Assembly (NCBI RefSeq): GCF_009867135.1
Contig: NZ_CP047226.1
Span: 2,294,001 to 2,358,000 of the forward strand
Direction of reading: 5' to 3'
Source of the DNA: Moraxella osloensis
GTDB taxonomy: Bacteria > Pseudomonadota > Gammaproteobacteria > Pseudomonadales > Moraxellaceae
Length of the DNA: 64,000 nt
Shown: one piece after another, positions 25,589 through 37,611 of the stretch
How the letters are laid out: the number at the start of each line of letters is the position of its first letter
Position numbering within the stretch: the first letter of the stretch is position 1
Position numbers and translations under genes: made by a program
Notes under the pieces: model-generated
The model's database searches: none
Told to the model about the DNA's origin: nothing
What the model saw: the letters and a program-made list of their open reading frames with translations, nothing else

Positions 25589-26638
25589 CTAGTAGCCCAA
25601 ACTCGTTAGGGCACGCTCATCATCTGACCAGCCTTTTTTGACTTTGACCCACAGCGTTAGCATCACTTTTTTATCAAACATTTTTTCCATGTCTTGGCGC
25701 GCTTCGATGCCGATTTGTTTGATTTTTTCGCCTTTATCACCGATGACAATCACTTTTTGACCTTGACGCTCGACAAAAATCGTGGCATCGATGAAGGTCA
25801 CGGCTTTACGCCATTTGCCTGTTTTTGGGTCTTGATGCGCGGGCTCATCCTTAAAGGTGTCGATTTGTACCGTTAAATCGTAAGGAATCTCATCGCCTGA
25901 TGCCCGCATCACTTTTTCACGAATGATTTCACTGGCTAAAAAGCGCTCCGAACGGTCAGTGACTTGCTCTGCATCATAGATGGGCGCTGCAATCGGTAAA
26001 TGCTTACCGATGACTCGTACTAGCTCATCTAAGTTATGCGCACGTAATGCTGATACGGGCACGATATCGCTAAATACTTGGGTGTCATGCAGTTTTTGTA
26101 GTAGCGCAAACAGCTGAGCTTCGTCCTTAATGGTGTCGCTTTTATTAATCACTGCAATCACAGGGACACCCAAATTTTGCACTTTGGCAAACACCAGCTC
26201 ATCATCTTCCACCCATTTTAGGCTATCAATTACAAACAATACCGCATCAACATCTGCCAAAGCCGAGGTTGCGGCTTTATTCATACGCTCATTGATGGCG
26301 CGGACTTCGCGGCTATGGATACCTGGGGTGTCAACAAAAATCGCTTGTAGTTGCTCGTTGGTCAAAATTCCCATGATACGATGGCGGGTAGTTTGGGGTT
26401 TTCGCGAGGTAATGGACAATTTTTGACCCAATACATGGTTCATTAACGTTGATTTACCCACGTTTGGACGTCCGACAATGGCTACATACCCCGTGCGAAA
26501 ATCCACCGCACGCGCGGGCGCTGATTCACTTTGCCCACTAAAGAATTGACTGATAACATCATGGTTGTTGTCCGCTGATGGATTGTCGACAGCTGGGTCA
26601 GTGGTTGTTTGTTGGGTAGCGTCTGCTTGGTTAGACAT
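25589..26638 (-). CDS. era: GTPase Era
   Basis: Era is an essential GTPase that binds the 3' end of 16S rRNA and monitors 30S assembly. The G domain shows GRPNVGKSTLMNHVLG near residue 55, DTPGIHSREVRAINERM, VIDSLKW and NKSD. The C-terminal KH domain carries KGEKIKQIGIEARQDMEKMF. An acidic/Gln-rich N-terminal extension of about 45 residues precedes the G domain. I chose the ATG at 26638; one at 26656 adds six residues, and neither has a strong ribosome-binding site. Confidence 0.96.
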   Translation of the reverse strand: MSNQADATQQTTTDPAVDNPSADNNHDVISQFFSGQSESAPARAVDFRTGYVAIVGRPNVGKSTLMNHVLGQKLSITSRKPQTTRHRIMGILTNEQLQAIFVDTPGIHSREVRAINERMNKAATSALADVDAVLFVIDSLKWVEDDELVFAKVQNLGVPVIAVINKSDTIKDEAQLFALLQKLHDTQVFSDIVPVSALRAHNLDELVRVIGKHLPIAAPIYDAEQVTDRSERFLASEIIREKVMRASGDEIPYDLTVQIDTFKDEPAHQDPKTGKWRKAVTFIDATIFVERQGQKVIVIGDKGEKIKQIGIEARQDMEKMFDKKVMLTLWVKVKKGWSDDERALTSLGY

Positions 26639-26753
26639 AAAGTGGGATCTCAACATTGGTTTAAAGGTTACAAATTATTGTAGAAGAGTTTTGAACAAAT
26701 TTCAGTAAGCATTTCAGCAAATTTGGGTATTGACCGTATGGCAGGTTGGCAAA

Positions 26754-27539
26754 TTAGCGCAGCGGGGGCAACAAATCACTGATTTTAGTCAGCATGGCTT
26801 CGGCGCAGCGCTGCTCAGCAATACGGCGACTTTCCCCTTGTGCTGTGACTAAAGCTTGGATTGGCGCTATGGGTTTGGCGGTTTTATTGTCAAAAATAAT
26901 TTCCACTTGGCAGCTGACCACAAAAATTTGATTGGGTGCATTACCAATGGTTTCGGTCACCTCATAGCGGGGTAGCGCAAGTTGGTGTGCCTGCAACAGC
27001 TCTTGTAAACGGCTTTTGGCATCTTTTAGCACTTTTTGTTCTTTCACTTTTTCGAACAAGTCTTCAAACCACGTCAGCACACAAGCTTTAACCGTGTCAA
27101 AATTTTGACTGTCAAGATAAATAGCGCCAATCAAGGCTTCAACGCTGTCTGCCAAGATTGAGGCGCGCTGACGACCACCGCCTTTACGCTCGCCCACCCC
27201 TAAAATCAAATAATCTGACAAATTGAGCTGCTTTGCAATAATCACCAAGGTCTCTTCGCGCACAAGCGACGCACGTAAGCGACTGAGCCGACCTTCATTA
27301 TAGTCGGGATAGCGCAAAAATAAGGCTTCTGCGATAATCACACCGAGCAATGCATCTCCCAAGAACTCTAATCGCTCATAATTGTGTTCGCTATCAAATG
27401 AGCGATGCATGAGTGCCATAATGGGTAAGTTCACATTATCGAACTGATAACCCATTTGATAAAACAGCGCGGTTAATTGACGCACTTGTGGCGGTAATTT
27501 TTTGAGATTAAAGGTGGGAATAGTGATTGGTAAATTCAT
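26754..27539 (-). CDS. rnc: Ribonuclease III
   Basis: RNase III cuts double-stranded RNA and matures rRNA precursors. The catalytic signature ERLEFLGDALLGVIIAEALF lies at about residues 54-73, a second acidic site ADSVEALIGAIYLD at about 125, and the C-terminal double-stranded-RNA-binding domain holds SRLQELLQAHQLALPRYEV. The 261-residue length is slightly long for the family. A TTG at 27548 is less likely than the ATG at 27539. The gene stands about 98 bases before era. Confidence 0.97.
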   Translation of the reverse strand: MNLPITIPTFNLKKLPPQVRQLTALFYQMGYQFDNVNLPIMALMHRSFDSEHNYERLEFLGDALLGVIIAEALFLRYPDYNEGRLSRLRASLVREETLVIIAKQLNLSDYLILGVGERKGGGRQRASILADSVEALIGAIYLDSQNFDTVKACVLTWFEDLFEKVKEQKVLKDAKSRLQELLQAHQLALPRYEVTETIGNAPNQIFVVSCQVEIIFDNKTAKPIAPIQALVTAQGESRRIAEQRCAEAMLTKISDLLPPLR

Positions 27540-27614
27540 CTGCTTCAAATTGTTAGAAAAGTATTCGCCATTTAAATCATAACATGGCTATCACTTACTT
27601 AAGATTGGGGATAA

Positions 27615-28007
27615 CTATTGCTTGGCGACTTTGGCATCTTCTGCGCTAATGGTATCTTCAAAGCGATTGACGATATCGACGTTACCAAAAAAGTTGTTTG
27701 CTTCATCGTATTTTAGTTTTACTGACATCGCACCTGGCGTATTATCCACCACTTCCACGACATCCTCTGCCTTTTGGCTGACACCATTGATATTCCATTG
27801 GGAATTGACATTACCTAAAAAATCTTTAACACTTTCTTTGTTGTCATTGGACTTTTTGAGTTCAAAAGCCAACGATTTTTTGAGTTGGTAGTGACCGACT
27901 TGGGCAGGGATAATGGCTAAACCGAGTTTGGCACACACGACGATGAGTACAATCATAATCACGATACCCGTGACGCTGGCGCCGCGCTGATGACTTGGTA
28001 GGTTCAT
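27615..28007 (-). CDS. DUF4845 membrane protein
   Basis: This 130-residue protein has one N-terminal hydrophobic helix (GASVTGIVIMIVLIVVCAKLG) preceded by a short basic stretch, a pilin-like layout, and a small periplasmic domain. Proteins with this domain commonly sit between lepB and rnc in proteobacteria, as here; their function is unknown. I chose the ATG at 28007 because AAAGGAGAA lies about 7 bases upstream; the ATG at 28028 has none. Confidence 0.88.
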   Translation of the reverse strand: MNLPSHQRGASVTGIVIMIVLIVVCAKLGLAIIPAQVGHYQLKKSLAFELKKSNDNKESVKDFLGNVNSQWNINGVSQKAEDVVEVVDNTPGAMSVKLKYDEANNFFGNVDIVNRFEDTISAEDAKVAKQ

Positions 28008-28114
28008 GCCGTATTCTCCTTTGACCATCGCTAAAGATAGGTTAATGTAAGCTTTAGTTAATTAAATATTCTCAACAACAAAGGCTTTGATATCCAATTT
28101 TTTAAAGTAAGTGG

Positions 28115-29020
28115 TTAGTGTATTGCGCCATTGCGATTAAAGGTGGGTAGACTTAATCCACTGGCTTTGTGCGTCCACACATACACGGCTTTACCCGCTA
28201 GGTTCTCATCAGGTACAAACCCCCAAAAACGACCATCCGCACTGCGATCACGGTTATCGCCCATCACAAAATAGTGCCCTTTAGGCACTGTTAGTTGCCA
28301 TTGTTGACCTTGGCTCGCCATCAATTGAGGTGACGCTTGCTGCAAAAAGCTGGCATATTGAAACCAATTTTTATCACCCAAATAGCGCACCAAATGTTGA
28401 TGGTTGCTACTGGGCGATTCTTGCACATACTGGGCTGTTTGTTCTTCTTGATTGCCCAGTTGCGCTGCTTGCTCAGCTGTCACAAGCTCACCGGTCTCAG
28501 TTTTACCTGGCGGATAGAGCTGCGCTGTCATCTTAGGGTCAGGGGTAAAGTTGGCAGGCGTGGTCGCAATCGCTTTGCCATTGACGCTTAATTGCCCGTT
28601 GTTAAAGCTCACCGTATCACCACCCACGCCAATCACCCGCTTGATATAATAAATTTTTGGGTTCTCAGGATAGCGAAAGACCACCACATCACCATGCTGC
28701 GGCGCGCCTAAATCAAGCACCTTGGTATTCACCAGTGGCAAGCGGATACCATACGCGTATTTGTTGACCGCAATAAAGTCACCCGTATACAGGGTTGGCA
28801 CCATCGACGATGATGGGATATTAAACGGCTCAATCAAAAACGAGCGCACTACGAGCACAATCGCTAAAATCGGGAAAAAATCATACGCCCATCGCACCGG
28901 CGCAGTCGATTTCTCCAATCCTTTGCTTTGCTTTTGCTTTAGTACCCATTTATCCAGTAGCCAAATAGCGCCTAAAATCAAGGTCGCAGGGACAAGAATC
29001 AAATTAAAATCAAAATCCAT
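28115..29020 (-). CDS. lepB: Signal peptidase I
   Basis: LepB cleaves signal peptides from exported proteins at the outer face of the inner membrane. Two membrane helices occupy about 8-22 and 48-66. The catalytic Ser is residue 72 (PSSSMVPTL) and the general-base Lys is near 127 (YYIKRVIG). Box E, GDNRDRSADGRFWGFVP, lies near 255. A Gln-rich insert of about 60 residues (160-230) sits between boxes D and E, as in several gammaproteobacterial enzymes. The gene follows lepA by 8 bases. Confidence 0.97.
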   Translation of the reverse strand: MDFDFNLILVPATLILGAIWLLDKWVLKQKQSKGLEKSTAPVRWAYDFFPILAIVLVVRSFLIEPFNIPSSSMVPTLYTGDFIAVNKYAYGIRLPLVNTKVLDLGAPQHGDVVVFRYPENPKIYYIKRVIGVGGDTVSFNNGQLSVNGKAIATTPANFTPDPKMTAQLYPPGKTETGELVTAEQAAQLGNQEEQTAQYVQESPSSNHQHLVRYLGDKNWFQYASFLQQASPQLMASQGQQWQLTVPKGHYFVMGDNRDRSADGRFWGFVPDENLAGKAVYVWTHKASGLSLPTFNRNGAIH

Positions 29021-29028
29021 ACTTGCCT

Positions 29029-30834
29029 CTACGACTGGTTATCCACTTTTAATACCGCCAAAAACGCTTCTTGTGGAATCTCGACACGCCCCACTTGCTT
29101 CATGCGTTTTTTACCTTCTTTTTGCTTTGACAGTAGTTTTTTCTTACGTGACACGTCACCACCATAACATTTGGCAAGTACGTCTTTACGCATGGCTTTG
29201 ACAGTACTACGGGCAATGATTTGGCTACCAATCGCCGCTTGAATTGCCACATCAAACATTTGACGCGGAATCAATTCTTTCATTTTTTCAACCAACTGAT
29301 TACCGCGATAGCGCGCTTGCTCAGCATGGCAAATCATCGCCAATGCATCAACTTTTTCGCCATTAATGAGTACATCTACCCGTACCAGTTTATCTGTTTC
29401 AAAGCGCTCAAAACCGTAATCAAGTGACGCAAAGCCACGTGACACTGATTTTAGACGGTCAAAAAAGTCCATGACCACTTCGCCCATCGGAATATCAAAG
29501 GTCAATTGGACTTGCTGTCCCATAAACTTCATATCAACTTGGATACCACGACGCTCGATACATAATGTCATCACGTTACCCAAATAATCGGGTGGCACCA
29601 GAATATGACAGCGCGCAATCGGCTCACGAAACTCATCAATCAGACCTGGGTCAGGCATTTTTGATGGGTTATCGATTTGGATAATCTCACCATTGCGTTT
29701 TTTGATTTCGTAAATAACGGTCGGGGCGGTAGTAATCAAATCTAAATCGTATTCACGCTCAAGACGTTCTTGGATGATTTCCATATGCAGCATCCCCAAG
29801 AAACCACAGCGAAAACCAAACCCAAGTGCATCAGAGGTATCAGGCTCAAAAAACAACGCAGCGTCATTGATTTGCAGTTTTTGTAACGCTTCACGAAACG
29901 CCTCAAAGTCACTCGAATCAACAGGGAACATACCGGCATAGACTTGCGGCTTGACCTTTTTAAACCCTGGTATGCTATCTACATCTGGGGTTTTGGCAAG
30001 GGTAATGGTATCACCCACAGGCGCCCCGCCAATGTCTTTGATACCGGCAATCACAAAGCCTACTTCACCGGCTTCTAAGATATTGGTCTCAAACGATTTT
30101 GGGGTAAATACCCCAATCGATGTCACAATATGCGTGCCTTTGGTGGATTTGATATGAATTTTATCGTCTTTTTTGAGCGTGCCTTGACGCACACGTACCA
30201 ATGACACAACCCCAAGATAATTGTCAAACCATGAGTCAATAATTAACGCTTGCAAAGGCGCATCACGGTCGCCTTCAGGCGCGGGAATACGCTCAACAAT
30301 CGCTTGTAGCAAATCATCCACGCCCACGCCTGTCTTGGCAGACACGCGCGGTGCATCCATCGCTTCAATCCCGATAATGTCTTCGATTTCTTGAATCACA
30401 CGTTCAGGGTCCACTTGCGGTAAGTCAATCTTGTTGAGTACCGGTAATACTTCAAGCCCCTGCTCTATCGCGGTATAACAGTTGGCAACCGACTGCGCTT
30501 CTACGCCTTGCGCGGCATCAACCACCAGCAAAGCGCCTTCGCAAGCTGCCAGTGAACGCGACACTTCATACGAAAAATCGACGTGCCCTGGCGTATCAAT
30601 AAAGTTAAACTGGTATTTGTCACCATTTGGGTGGTTATAATACAGCGTGACAGATTGGGCTTTAATGGTAATACCGCGCTCGCGCTCAATATCCATCGAG
30701 TCAAGTACTTGCGCCTGCATTTCACGTGCTTGTAGACCCCCACACATTTGGATAATGCGGTCGGCAAGCGTGGATTTACCGTGGTCAATATGGGCAATAA
30801 TAGAAAAATTACGAATATGAGATAAGGCGGTCAC
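29029..30834 (-). CDS. lepA: Elongation factor 4
   Basis: EF-4 is a ribosome-bound GTPase, thought to act on stalled or slow ribosomes and in initiation. The 601-residue protein carries [14 protein letters not shown] (P-loop), [31 protein letters not shown] and NKIDLP, followed by EF-G-like domains and the EF-4-specific C-terminus. The start is a GTG at 30834, with TAGG 5 bases upstream. It is the first gene of the lepA-lepB-DUF4845-rnc-era-recO-pdxJ row. Confidence 0.97.
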   Translation of the reverse strand: MTALSHIRNFSIIAHIDHGKSTLADRIIQMCGGLQAREMQAQVLDSMDIERERGITIKAQSVTLYYNHPNGDKYQFNFIDTPGHVDFSYEVSRSLAACEGALLVVDAAQGVEAQSVANCYTAIEQGLEVLPVLNKIDLPQVDPERVIQEIEDIIGIEAMDAPRVSAKTGVGVDDLLQAIVERIPAPEGDRDAPLQALIIDSWFDNYLGVVSLVRVRQGTLKKDDKIHIKSTKGTHIVTSIGVFTPKSFETNILEAGEVGFVIAGIKDIGGAPVGDTITLAKTPDVDSIPGFKKVKPQVYAGMFPVDSSDFEAFREALQKLQINDAALFFEPDTSDALGFGFRCGFLGMLHMEIIQERLEREYDLDLITTAPTVIYEIKKRNGEIIQIDNPSKMPDPGLIDEFREPIARCHILVPPDYLGNVMTLCIERRGIQVDMKFMGQQVQLTFDIPMGEVVMDFFDRLKSVSRGFASLDYGFERFETDKLVRVDVLINGEKVDALAMICHAEQARYRGNQLVEKMKELIPRQMFDVAIQAAIGSQIIARSTVKAMRKDVLAKCYGGDVSRKKKLLSKQKEGKKRMKQVGRVEIPQEAFLAVLKVDNQS

Positions 30835-31023
30835 AATTACCTACTAACAAAAAAGTATATGATTAAATTTGTAGAAAAATAGCCTTATTGTAACGTATTT
30901 TTCTACAATCACCTACTGAATTTATTGTGAAAGCTTTTGGGAGATCATAAAAAAAGATAAGCTTTGGGTGTCAATATCCATTGCAAACGCAAAGCCCCAA
31001 ACAAAGCCCAAACCCTCCCCAAG

Positions 31024-31389
31024 CTAGGCTTTTTTGACGACGCTGGATTTGAGTTTCATCGCGCCAAAACCGTCAATTTTACAATCAATATCATGATCAT
31101 CGGTAGCATCATGGAGCAGGCGAATGGATTTGACTTTGGTGCCAACTTTAATGGGCGTGCTTGCGCCTTTGACTTTTAAGTCTTTAATAACCGTCACACT
31201 ATCCCCATCTTGTAGCACATTGCCGACAGCATCTTTAATAACTTGCTCGCTGTCTGCTTCGGTTTCGCCCGCTTGCCATGCCTGCTGCGCTGCTTCAAAG
31301 CCACACATCGGGCAAATCAATAAATCGCCATCTTGGTAGGTATAATTTTCTTTACACTTGGGGCATGGGGGACAGGCAGGTAAACTCAT
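31024..31389 (-). CDS. yjdM: YjdM/PhnA-type zinc-ribbon protein
   Basis: The 121-residue protein has an N-terminal zinc ribbon ([14 protein letters not shown] and CPMCGFE) and a C-terminal PhnA domain with [15 protein letters not shown] and [16 protein letters not shown]. The name PhnA comes from an old link to alkylphosphonate genes. I see no phosphonate gene here, and the role of these proteins is not settled. It stands alone, with about 190 bases between it and lepA. Confidence 0.9.
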   Translation of the reverse strand: MSLPACPPCPKCKENYTYQDGDLLICPMCGFEAAQQAWQAGETEADSEQVIKDAVGNVLQDGDSVTVIKDLKVKGASTPIKVGTKVKSIRLLHDATDDHDIDCKIDGFGAMKLKSSVVKKA

Positions 31390-31642
31390 AGCACACGCTC
31401 AATTATCTTAGAAAAATTTAATGGTCTTAAGATAGTGTATTGTACGCGATAAGTCACCCCAATAATAGTAATCAGCTAGTACAGACAAACCCTCTGACAG
31501 ATGACCTAGTAACAGCATTGAGTCAAGCAGGATTTAAACCAGCATTTAGTCAAGTATAACCTAATAAAGCATGATTGCAGTCCGAGCCCAATTGTGCAAA
31601 ACTTTGATTATAATTTTTTTAGCAAATAAAAAGAGAGCCACC

Positions 31643-32371
31643 ATGACAGATTTCGTCGTCTTTGATATAACCGGCAGCGATGCCCAAAAATTCTTGCAAG
31701 GACAACTGACCTGCAACGTCACCAAACTCAGCGAGCAGTACCAAGCGACCGCAATTAGTAATCTCAAAGGGCGCGTTGCGTTGGGTATTTGGATTAGGAA
31801 AATAGCGGATGACGCTTACCAAATCGTCATCAGCCAAGACTGTGCCGATGAGTTTGCCAAGCATATCAAAAAATACGCGGCGTTCTCAAAACTTACCTTA
31901 TCAGCCCCACGTGATATTTTTGCGGTTGTTGACAATGGGGTACCTAGTTTTAGTGAATCAGAGAATGGCTCTGACACCGACGCTAACCGCAAAGCATGGC
32001 AAAAAGCGAGTATCGCTACAGGTAATTACTGGATTGTCACAGCCACCCAAGGCTTATGGCAACCCCAAGAGTTACGTCTACACCAACACGGCGGGGTTGA
32101 CTACGATAAAGGCTGTTATTTAGGTCAAGAAATCATTGCCCGGTTATATTTTAAAGCCAGCCCAAAAGCTTGGCTCCACCGCGTAGCAGGTACCGGTGAT
32201 ATGCCTAACGCAGGTGAAAAAATTGGCAGTGTCGATGTGGTCAATAGCATTGCTACTGAGACAGGTTTTGAAGCCTTGGTGGTGGCACGTCCCGATGATA
32301 TTGCCGCCAGTAACCTGACCATTCTTGAGTTACCTCAAGCACTGCAACAACCGGTTGCGCGCCAACACTAA
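31643..32371 (+). CDS. ygfZ: YgfZ/GcvT-domain folate-binding protein
   Basis: YgfZ-type proteins bind tetrahydrofolate and help repair or assemble certain iron-sulfur enzymes. The signature KGCYLGQEIIARLYFK is clear near residue 155, containing the conserved Cys. An early LQGQLTCNV segment also fits the family. The 242-residue length is somewhat short of E. coli YgfZ. I chose the ATG at 31643 with AGAGAG upstream; an ATG at 31571 would add 24 residues. It faces yjdM divergently. Confidence 0.92.
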   Translation: MTDFVVFDITGSDAQKFLQGQLTCNVTKLSEQYQATAISNLKGRVALGIWIRKIADDAYQIVISQDCADEFAKHIKKYAAFSKLTLSAPRDIFAVVDNGVPSFSESENGSDTDANRKAWQKASIATGNYWIVTATQGLWQPQELRLHQHGGVDYDKGCYLGQEIIARLYFKASPKAWLHRVAGTGDMPNAGEKIGSVDVVNSIATETGFEALVVARPDDIAASNLTILELPQALQQPVARQH

Positions 32372-32423
32372 ACACCCAACAAACCTGATTAAAGTAATTG
32401 CGTTAAAATAAATCGGTTAAAAT

Positions 32424-32452
32424 AAAAAAGGCATTTCACTGATGCCTTTTTT
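32424..32452. terminator. Bidirectional terminator between ygfZ and the flavoprotein gene
   Basis: A stem AAAAAAGGCAT/ATGCCTTTTTT with a 7-base loop separates two convergent genes. It can serve both. Confidence 0.82.
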
Positions 32453-32510
32453 AACCATTTTTTTAGGTTTATCAATACTTAACCCACTTCAAACCTAAAC
32501 CATTTTATAG

Positions 32511-33863
32511 CTAAACCACTTCGCCAGCCACAAACCCACTTGCCCAAGCCCATTGGAAATTGTAGCCACCTAGCCAACCCGTAACATCGAGCACCTCGCC
32601 GATAAAATACAAATTCGGTTGTAACTGACTTTGCATGGTTTTTGAGGAGACTTTATCGGTGGCAACGCCGCCGCGTGTGACTTCAGCTGTACGATAGCCT
32701 TCAGTGCCTGATGGCGTCAAACGCCAAGCATTGAGCTGCTCGCCCAGCTGCGCTAACTTCTCGTCTTTGATATTGGCAAGCTCAGTCTCAGCCATGTCTT
32801 GCCACAATAGACTTTGCAAAGTAGCCATCACTTTTTTAGGTAACGCAGCCACGCCTATGTGGTCATTTAGTACGGTTCTGATCAGCTGTTTTGGGTGCTG
32901 TTTTTTTTGCTCAGCTAAAAATGCTGCCATATCAAGGCTTGGGAATAAATTGATAAAAATCGGCTCGCCCACGTGCCAATAATTCGATAGCTGTAACACC
33001 GCAGGCCCGGATAAACCGCGATGGGTAAATAGCACGGGTAACCTAAAACTGATGCGCTCATTAAACGCAATGACCTCAAAACTAACCCCCGATAACGATT
33101 TAATCGCATCGCCAATCTTATCGGTAAAGGTAAAGGGTACTAGTCCTGCCGACGTTGGCACAATGGTATGCCCAAATTGCTGCGCTACTTGGTAACCAAA
33201 TCCTGTCGCACCCATGGTCGGAATTGATAGCCCGCCTGTGGCGACTACCAATGAGTGACAAGTTAAGGTTTGCTCGCTACTTTTTTGATTGGCTGCTTGA
33301 TTAGCCTGTTGATTAGGCTGTTGATTGGCTGGTTGATTGACCGTTAAAACAAACCCCATATTGTCGGGTAATGCTTGGATTTGCTGGATGGTGGTTTTTA
33401 GTTGAATAGTTACTTGATTGGCGCGGCATTGGGTCAACAGCATTTGCAAAATATCATTGGCAGAGGTATCACAGAACAGTTGTCCATGCTCACGCTCATG
33501 ATAGGGAATCTGATATTGGCTAACCATACCAATAAAATCCCAATTTAGATAGCGTGACAATGCTGATTTGCAAAAGTGCGGATTGCTACTTAAATAATGC
33601 TTGGGATCAATGTCATAGTTGGTAAAATTACAGCGCCCACCGCCACTCATAAGGATTTTCTTGCCCGCTTTATTGGCATGATCGACCACCAATACCCGCC
33701 GTCCGCGCTTGCCCGCTGTCAATGCACAAAATAGCCCTGATGCCCCTGCCCCGATGATGATGACATCATACGCAAACGTGGACGGTGCATTTGTTGACCC
33801 AGCGTGATTTTGAGCCGTGTCAATCTTTGGTGAAGTATTTGATGAAGTATGTTTTTGCTGCAT
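32511..33863 (-). CDS. BaiN/HI0933-family flavoprotein
   Basis: This 450-residue protein belongs to the HI0933/YhiN family of NAD(P)/FAD-dependent oxidoreductases. It has the Rossmann motif IIGAGASGLFCALTAGKRG near residue 36, then KKILMSGGGRCNFTN, and the C-terminal GEVLDVTGWLGGYNFQWAWASG. Substrates of most members are unknown; BaiN in gut bacteria reduces bile acids. An Asn/Gln repeat (NQPANQQPNQQANQAANQ) near residues 175-190 comes from a 12-bp DNA repeat. The N-terminal 25 residues are a polar extension. Confidence 0.9.
   Translation of the reverse strand: MQQKHTSSNTSPKIDTAQNHAGSTNAPSTFAYDVIIIGAGASGLFCALTAGKRGRRVLVVDHANKAGKKILMSGGGRCNFTNYDIDPKHYLSSNPHFCKSALSRYLNWDFIGMVSQYQIPYHEREHGQLFCDTSANDILQMLLTQCRANQVTIQLKTTIQQIQALPDNMGFVLTVNQPANQQPNQQANQAANQKSSEQTLTCHSLVVATGGLSIPTMGATGFGYQVAQQFGHTIVPTSAGLVPFTFTDKIGDAIKSLSGVSFEVIAFNERISFRLPVLFTHRGLSGPAVLQLSNYWHVGEPIFINLFPSLDMAAFLAEQKKQHPKQLIRTVLNDHIGVAALPKKVMATLQSLLWQDMAETELANIKDEKLAQLGEQLNAWRLTPSGTEGYRTAEVTRGGVATDKVSSKTMQSQLQPNLYFIGEVLDVTGWLGGYNFQWAWASGFVAGEVV
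33285..33344. repeat. 12-bp in-frame tandem repeat in the flavoprotein gene
   Basis: Five head-to-tail 12-bp units (TTGATTGGCTGC, TTGATTAGCCTG and relatives) encode Asn-Gln plus two variable residues each. Gain or loss of a unit keeps the frame. Confidence 0.8.
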
Positions 33864-34064
33864 GATGACCGCTATTTATCAAGTAAAAGACCAAATGAGA
33901 ATCGCCTTATAATAAAGATGTTTGCCCAATATCTGAAAAAATATCCTTAAAAATATCCTGAGTAACATTGCAAAATTTGTAATTTTTTGCCAAACTAAGG
34001 AAAAGGCACTCTAGAATCAAGGATTAGATTGTATTGCATTTTCATAGTGAGCGGACGTTTATTG

Positions 34065-34226
34065 ATGGCTCGTTTCATCGCTCTGTTGATGGCCTGTGTT
34101 ACTGGCAGCTTGTCAATGTTAGCTTATCAACGTGAAAATGTTGTTTTTGAAGTTAAGCCCGCTACCTATTTGAGCCGTTTGTCAGTTCGTAGCCATTTAG
34201 AGTATTACCCCACCAACCTGTCATAA
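34065..34226 (+). CDS. Possible small membrane peptide upstream of acs
   Basis: An ATG at 34065 opens 53 residues, with a hydrophobic N-terminal stretch ([16 protein letters not shown]) and a polar rest. It ends 13 bases before the acs ATG. I see no strong ribosome-binding site, and a TTG at 34029 would extend it by 12 residues. It may be a real leader peptide or chance sequence in the acs promoter region. The acs leader of about 375 bases holds nothing else that I can name. Confidence 0.25.
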   Translation: MARFIALLMACVTGSLSMLAYQRENVVFEVKPATYLSRLSVRSHLEYYPTNLS

Positions 34227-34239
34227 CAAGGAATGTTTT

Positions 34240-36189
34240 ATGAAGAGCTACCCTCATAGCGCTGAATTTGCCGCTAAAGCCAACACCACTCCCCAAAAAT
34301 ACGCCGAGACCTATCAAGAATCTGTGGAAAACAATGAAGCGTTTTGGGCAAAACGCGCTGAATGGGTTGATTGGATAAAAAAACCTACCAAAATCAAAAA
34401 CGTCAATTATGACCTAAACAATTTTAGCATTAAATGGTTTGAAGATGGTGAGCTTAATCTATCGGTCAACTGTCTTGACCGTCATGTTGCTGAAAACCCT
34501 TACAAACCTGCGATTATTTGGGAAGGCGATCATCCCTCACTTCACAAAATCATCTCATACAAAGAGCTACATTCAGAAGTATGCCGCCTTGGTAGCGCAT
34601 TGCGTCGTAAAGGCGTCAAAAAAGGCGACCGTGTCACCATTTATTTACCGATGATTCCTGAAGCGGCGGTTGCGATGCTGGCTTGTGCGCGGATTGGTGC
34701 GGTTCACTCATTGGTATTTGGCGGATTTTCAGCAGAGAGTTTAGCCAGCCGCATCATCGATAGCCAATCAAAAATTGTCATCACCGCTGATGAATCTGTG
34801 CGTGGCGGCAAACATACGCCGCTTAAACAAAATGTGGATCGTGCGCTAGACCATGACGGTACCGAATGTGTTGAAAATGTCATTGTGGTGTACCGTACCG
34901 GTGAATCCATCCCAATGAGCGGTCGACGCGACATTTGGTATCACAACTTAATCGACAATGCCTCTGAAGACTGTCCACCAGAGCCAATGAATGCCGAAGA
35001 TCCGCTATTTTTACTTTACACCTCAGGCTCAACTGGCAAGCCTAAAGGCGTGGTACATACCACCGGTGGTTATTTGACCTACGCCCTATCCACCTTCCGT
35101 GATGTGTTTGATATCAAAGACAATGACGTATTTTGGTGTACCGCGGATGTGGGCTGGGTCACCGGTCACACCTATGTGGTATATGGGCCGCTTGCCAATG
35201 GCACAACAACCGTGATGTTTGAAGGGGTGCCGCAGTACCCAGATTGGGCGCGTATCGGTCATATCGTTGATAAGCATGACGTTACCATCTTGTATACTGC
35301 GCCAACCGCCATTCGCGCGATGATGAAAGAAGGTGATGATTACGTTCGTAAATCAAACCGTTCCAGCTTACGTTTATTGGGCTCGGTGGGTGAACCTATC
35401 AATCCTGAAGCTTGGAACTGGTACTATAACGTGGTGGGCGAAGGTCGTTGTCCGATTGTCGATACGTGGTGGCAAACTGAAACCGGGGGTATTTTGATGA
35501 CGCCAATCCCGAATACGGTTGATCTCAAACCAGGCGCCGCGATGAATCCGCTGTATGGCATCAAGCCAGCGATTGTCGATGCCGAAGGTACTGAATTAAC
35601 GGGCGCCGCCGAAGGCAACTTAATCATCAAAGACAGTTGGCCAGGTCAAATGCGTACCATTTGGGGAGACCACCAACGCTTTTTAGAAACTTACTTTAGC
35701 ACCTATCCCGGCGCTTACTTCACAGGTGACGGTGCCCTGCGCGATGAAGACGGTCACTATTGGATTACAGGTCGTGTGGATGATGTCTTAAACGTCTCTG
35801 GGCATCGCCTAGGTACAGCAGAGATTGAAAGTGCTTTAGTGTCGCACCCTTCAGTCGCTGAAGCAGCTATTGTGGGTATGCCACATGAGCTTAAAGGACA
35901 AGGCATTGCCGCTTACGTCATCTTAAAATCGGGCGAAGAGCCAAGCGAGATGCTCAAAGGTGAAATCAACCGTCATGTCCGTGGTGAGATTGGTCCAATC
36001 GCCAACTTAGACTCGCTATATTTGGTCGAAGCCTTACCAAAAACGCGCTCCGGTAAAATCATGCGCCGTATTCTGCGTAAACTTGCCGCGCATGAATTTG
36101 AAGGTTTGGGTGATACTTCAACCTTGGCGGAACCAGAGGTGGTTGATAACCTTATCAATGTGGTTAAAGCCGATAAACAACCCGCTTAG
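34240..36189 (+). CDS. acs: Acetyl-CoA synthetase
   Basis: Acs activates acetate to acetyl-CoA through acetyl-AMP. The 649-residue protein shows [15 protein letters not shown] (AMP-binding P-loop), WWQTETGG near 414, YFTGDGA, and the A10 motif [16 protein letters not shown], with the Lys acetylation target at residue 606. This length and the GEPINPEAW segment separate it from propionyl and fatty-acyl ligases. AAGGA precedes the ATG. A terminator follows. Confidence 0.97.
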   Translation: MKSYPHSAEFAAKANTTPQKYAETYQESVENNEAFWAKRAEWVDWIKKPTKIKNVNYDLNNFSIKWFEDGELNLSVNCLDRHVAENPYKPAIIWEGDHPSLHKIISYKELHSEVCRLGSALRRKGVKKGDRVTIYLPMIPEAAVAMLACARIGAVHSLVFGGFSAESLASRIIDSQSKIVITADESVRGGKHTPLKQNVDRALDHDGTECVENVIVVYRTGESIPMSGRRDIWYHNLIDNASEDCPPEPMNAEDPLFLLYTSGSTGKPKGVVHTTGGYLTYALSTFRDVFDIKDNDVFWCTADVGWVTGHTYVVYGPLANGTTTVMFEGVPQYPDWARIGHIVDKHDVTILYTAPTAIRAMMKEGDDYVRKSNRSSLRLLGSVGEPINPEAWNWYYNVVGEGRCPIVDTWWQTETGGILMTPIPNTVDLKPGAAMNPLYGIKPAIVDAEGTELTGAAEGNLIIKDSWPGQMRTIWGDHQRFLETYFSTYPGAYFTGDGALRDEDGHYWITGRVDDVLNVSGHRLGTAEIESALVSHPSVAEAAIVGMPHELKGQGIAAYVILKSGEEPSEMLKGEINRHVRGEIGPIANLDSLYLVEALPKTRSGKIMRRILRKLAAHEFEGLGDTSTLAEPEVVDNLINVVKADKQPA

Positions 36190-36206
36190 TGGCTTACCAA
36201 ATTTAG

Positions 36207-36235
36207 AAAACGTCTGTAGCTACAGGCGTTTTTTT
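36207..36235 (+). terminator. Intrinsic terminator of acs
   Basis: A stem AAAACGTCTGTAG/CTACAGGCGTTTT with a minimal loop and a run of eight T lies 18 bases past the acs stop. Confidence 0.85.
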
Positions 36236-36387
36236 TCATCGTTTTTTAATTGTTAAATATTTTTAAAAATCCAATTCAAATTTTTAATTTTTATGATGAT
36301 TTAATTAAACCCAATTGCTTACAATTTCAAGCTTAATCATGCGATAATTGGTTATGTTATAATGCCGACCAAAGGCATTTTTAATAA

Positions 36388-37569
<1,182 letters not shown>

Positions 37570-37611
37570 ACCATTACCAAACTTGGCGTTAAAAAGAATG
37601 GGAAACTCACC

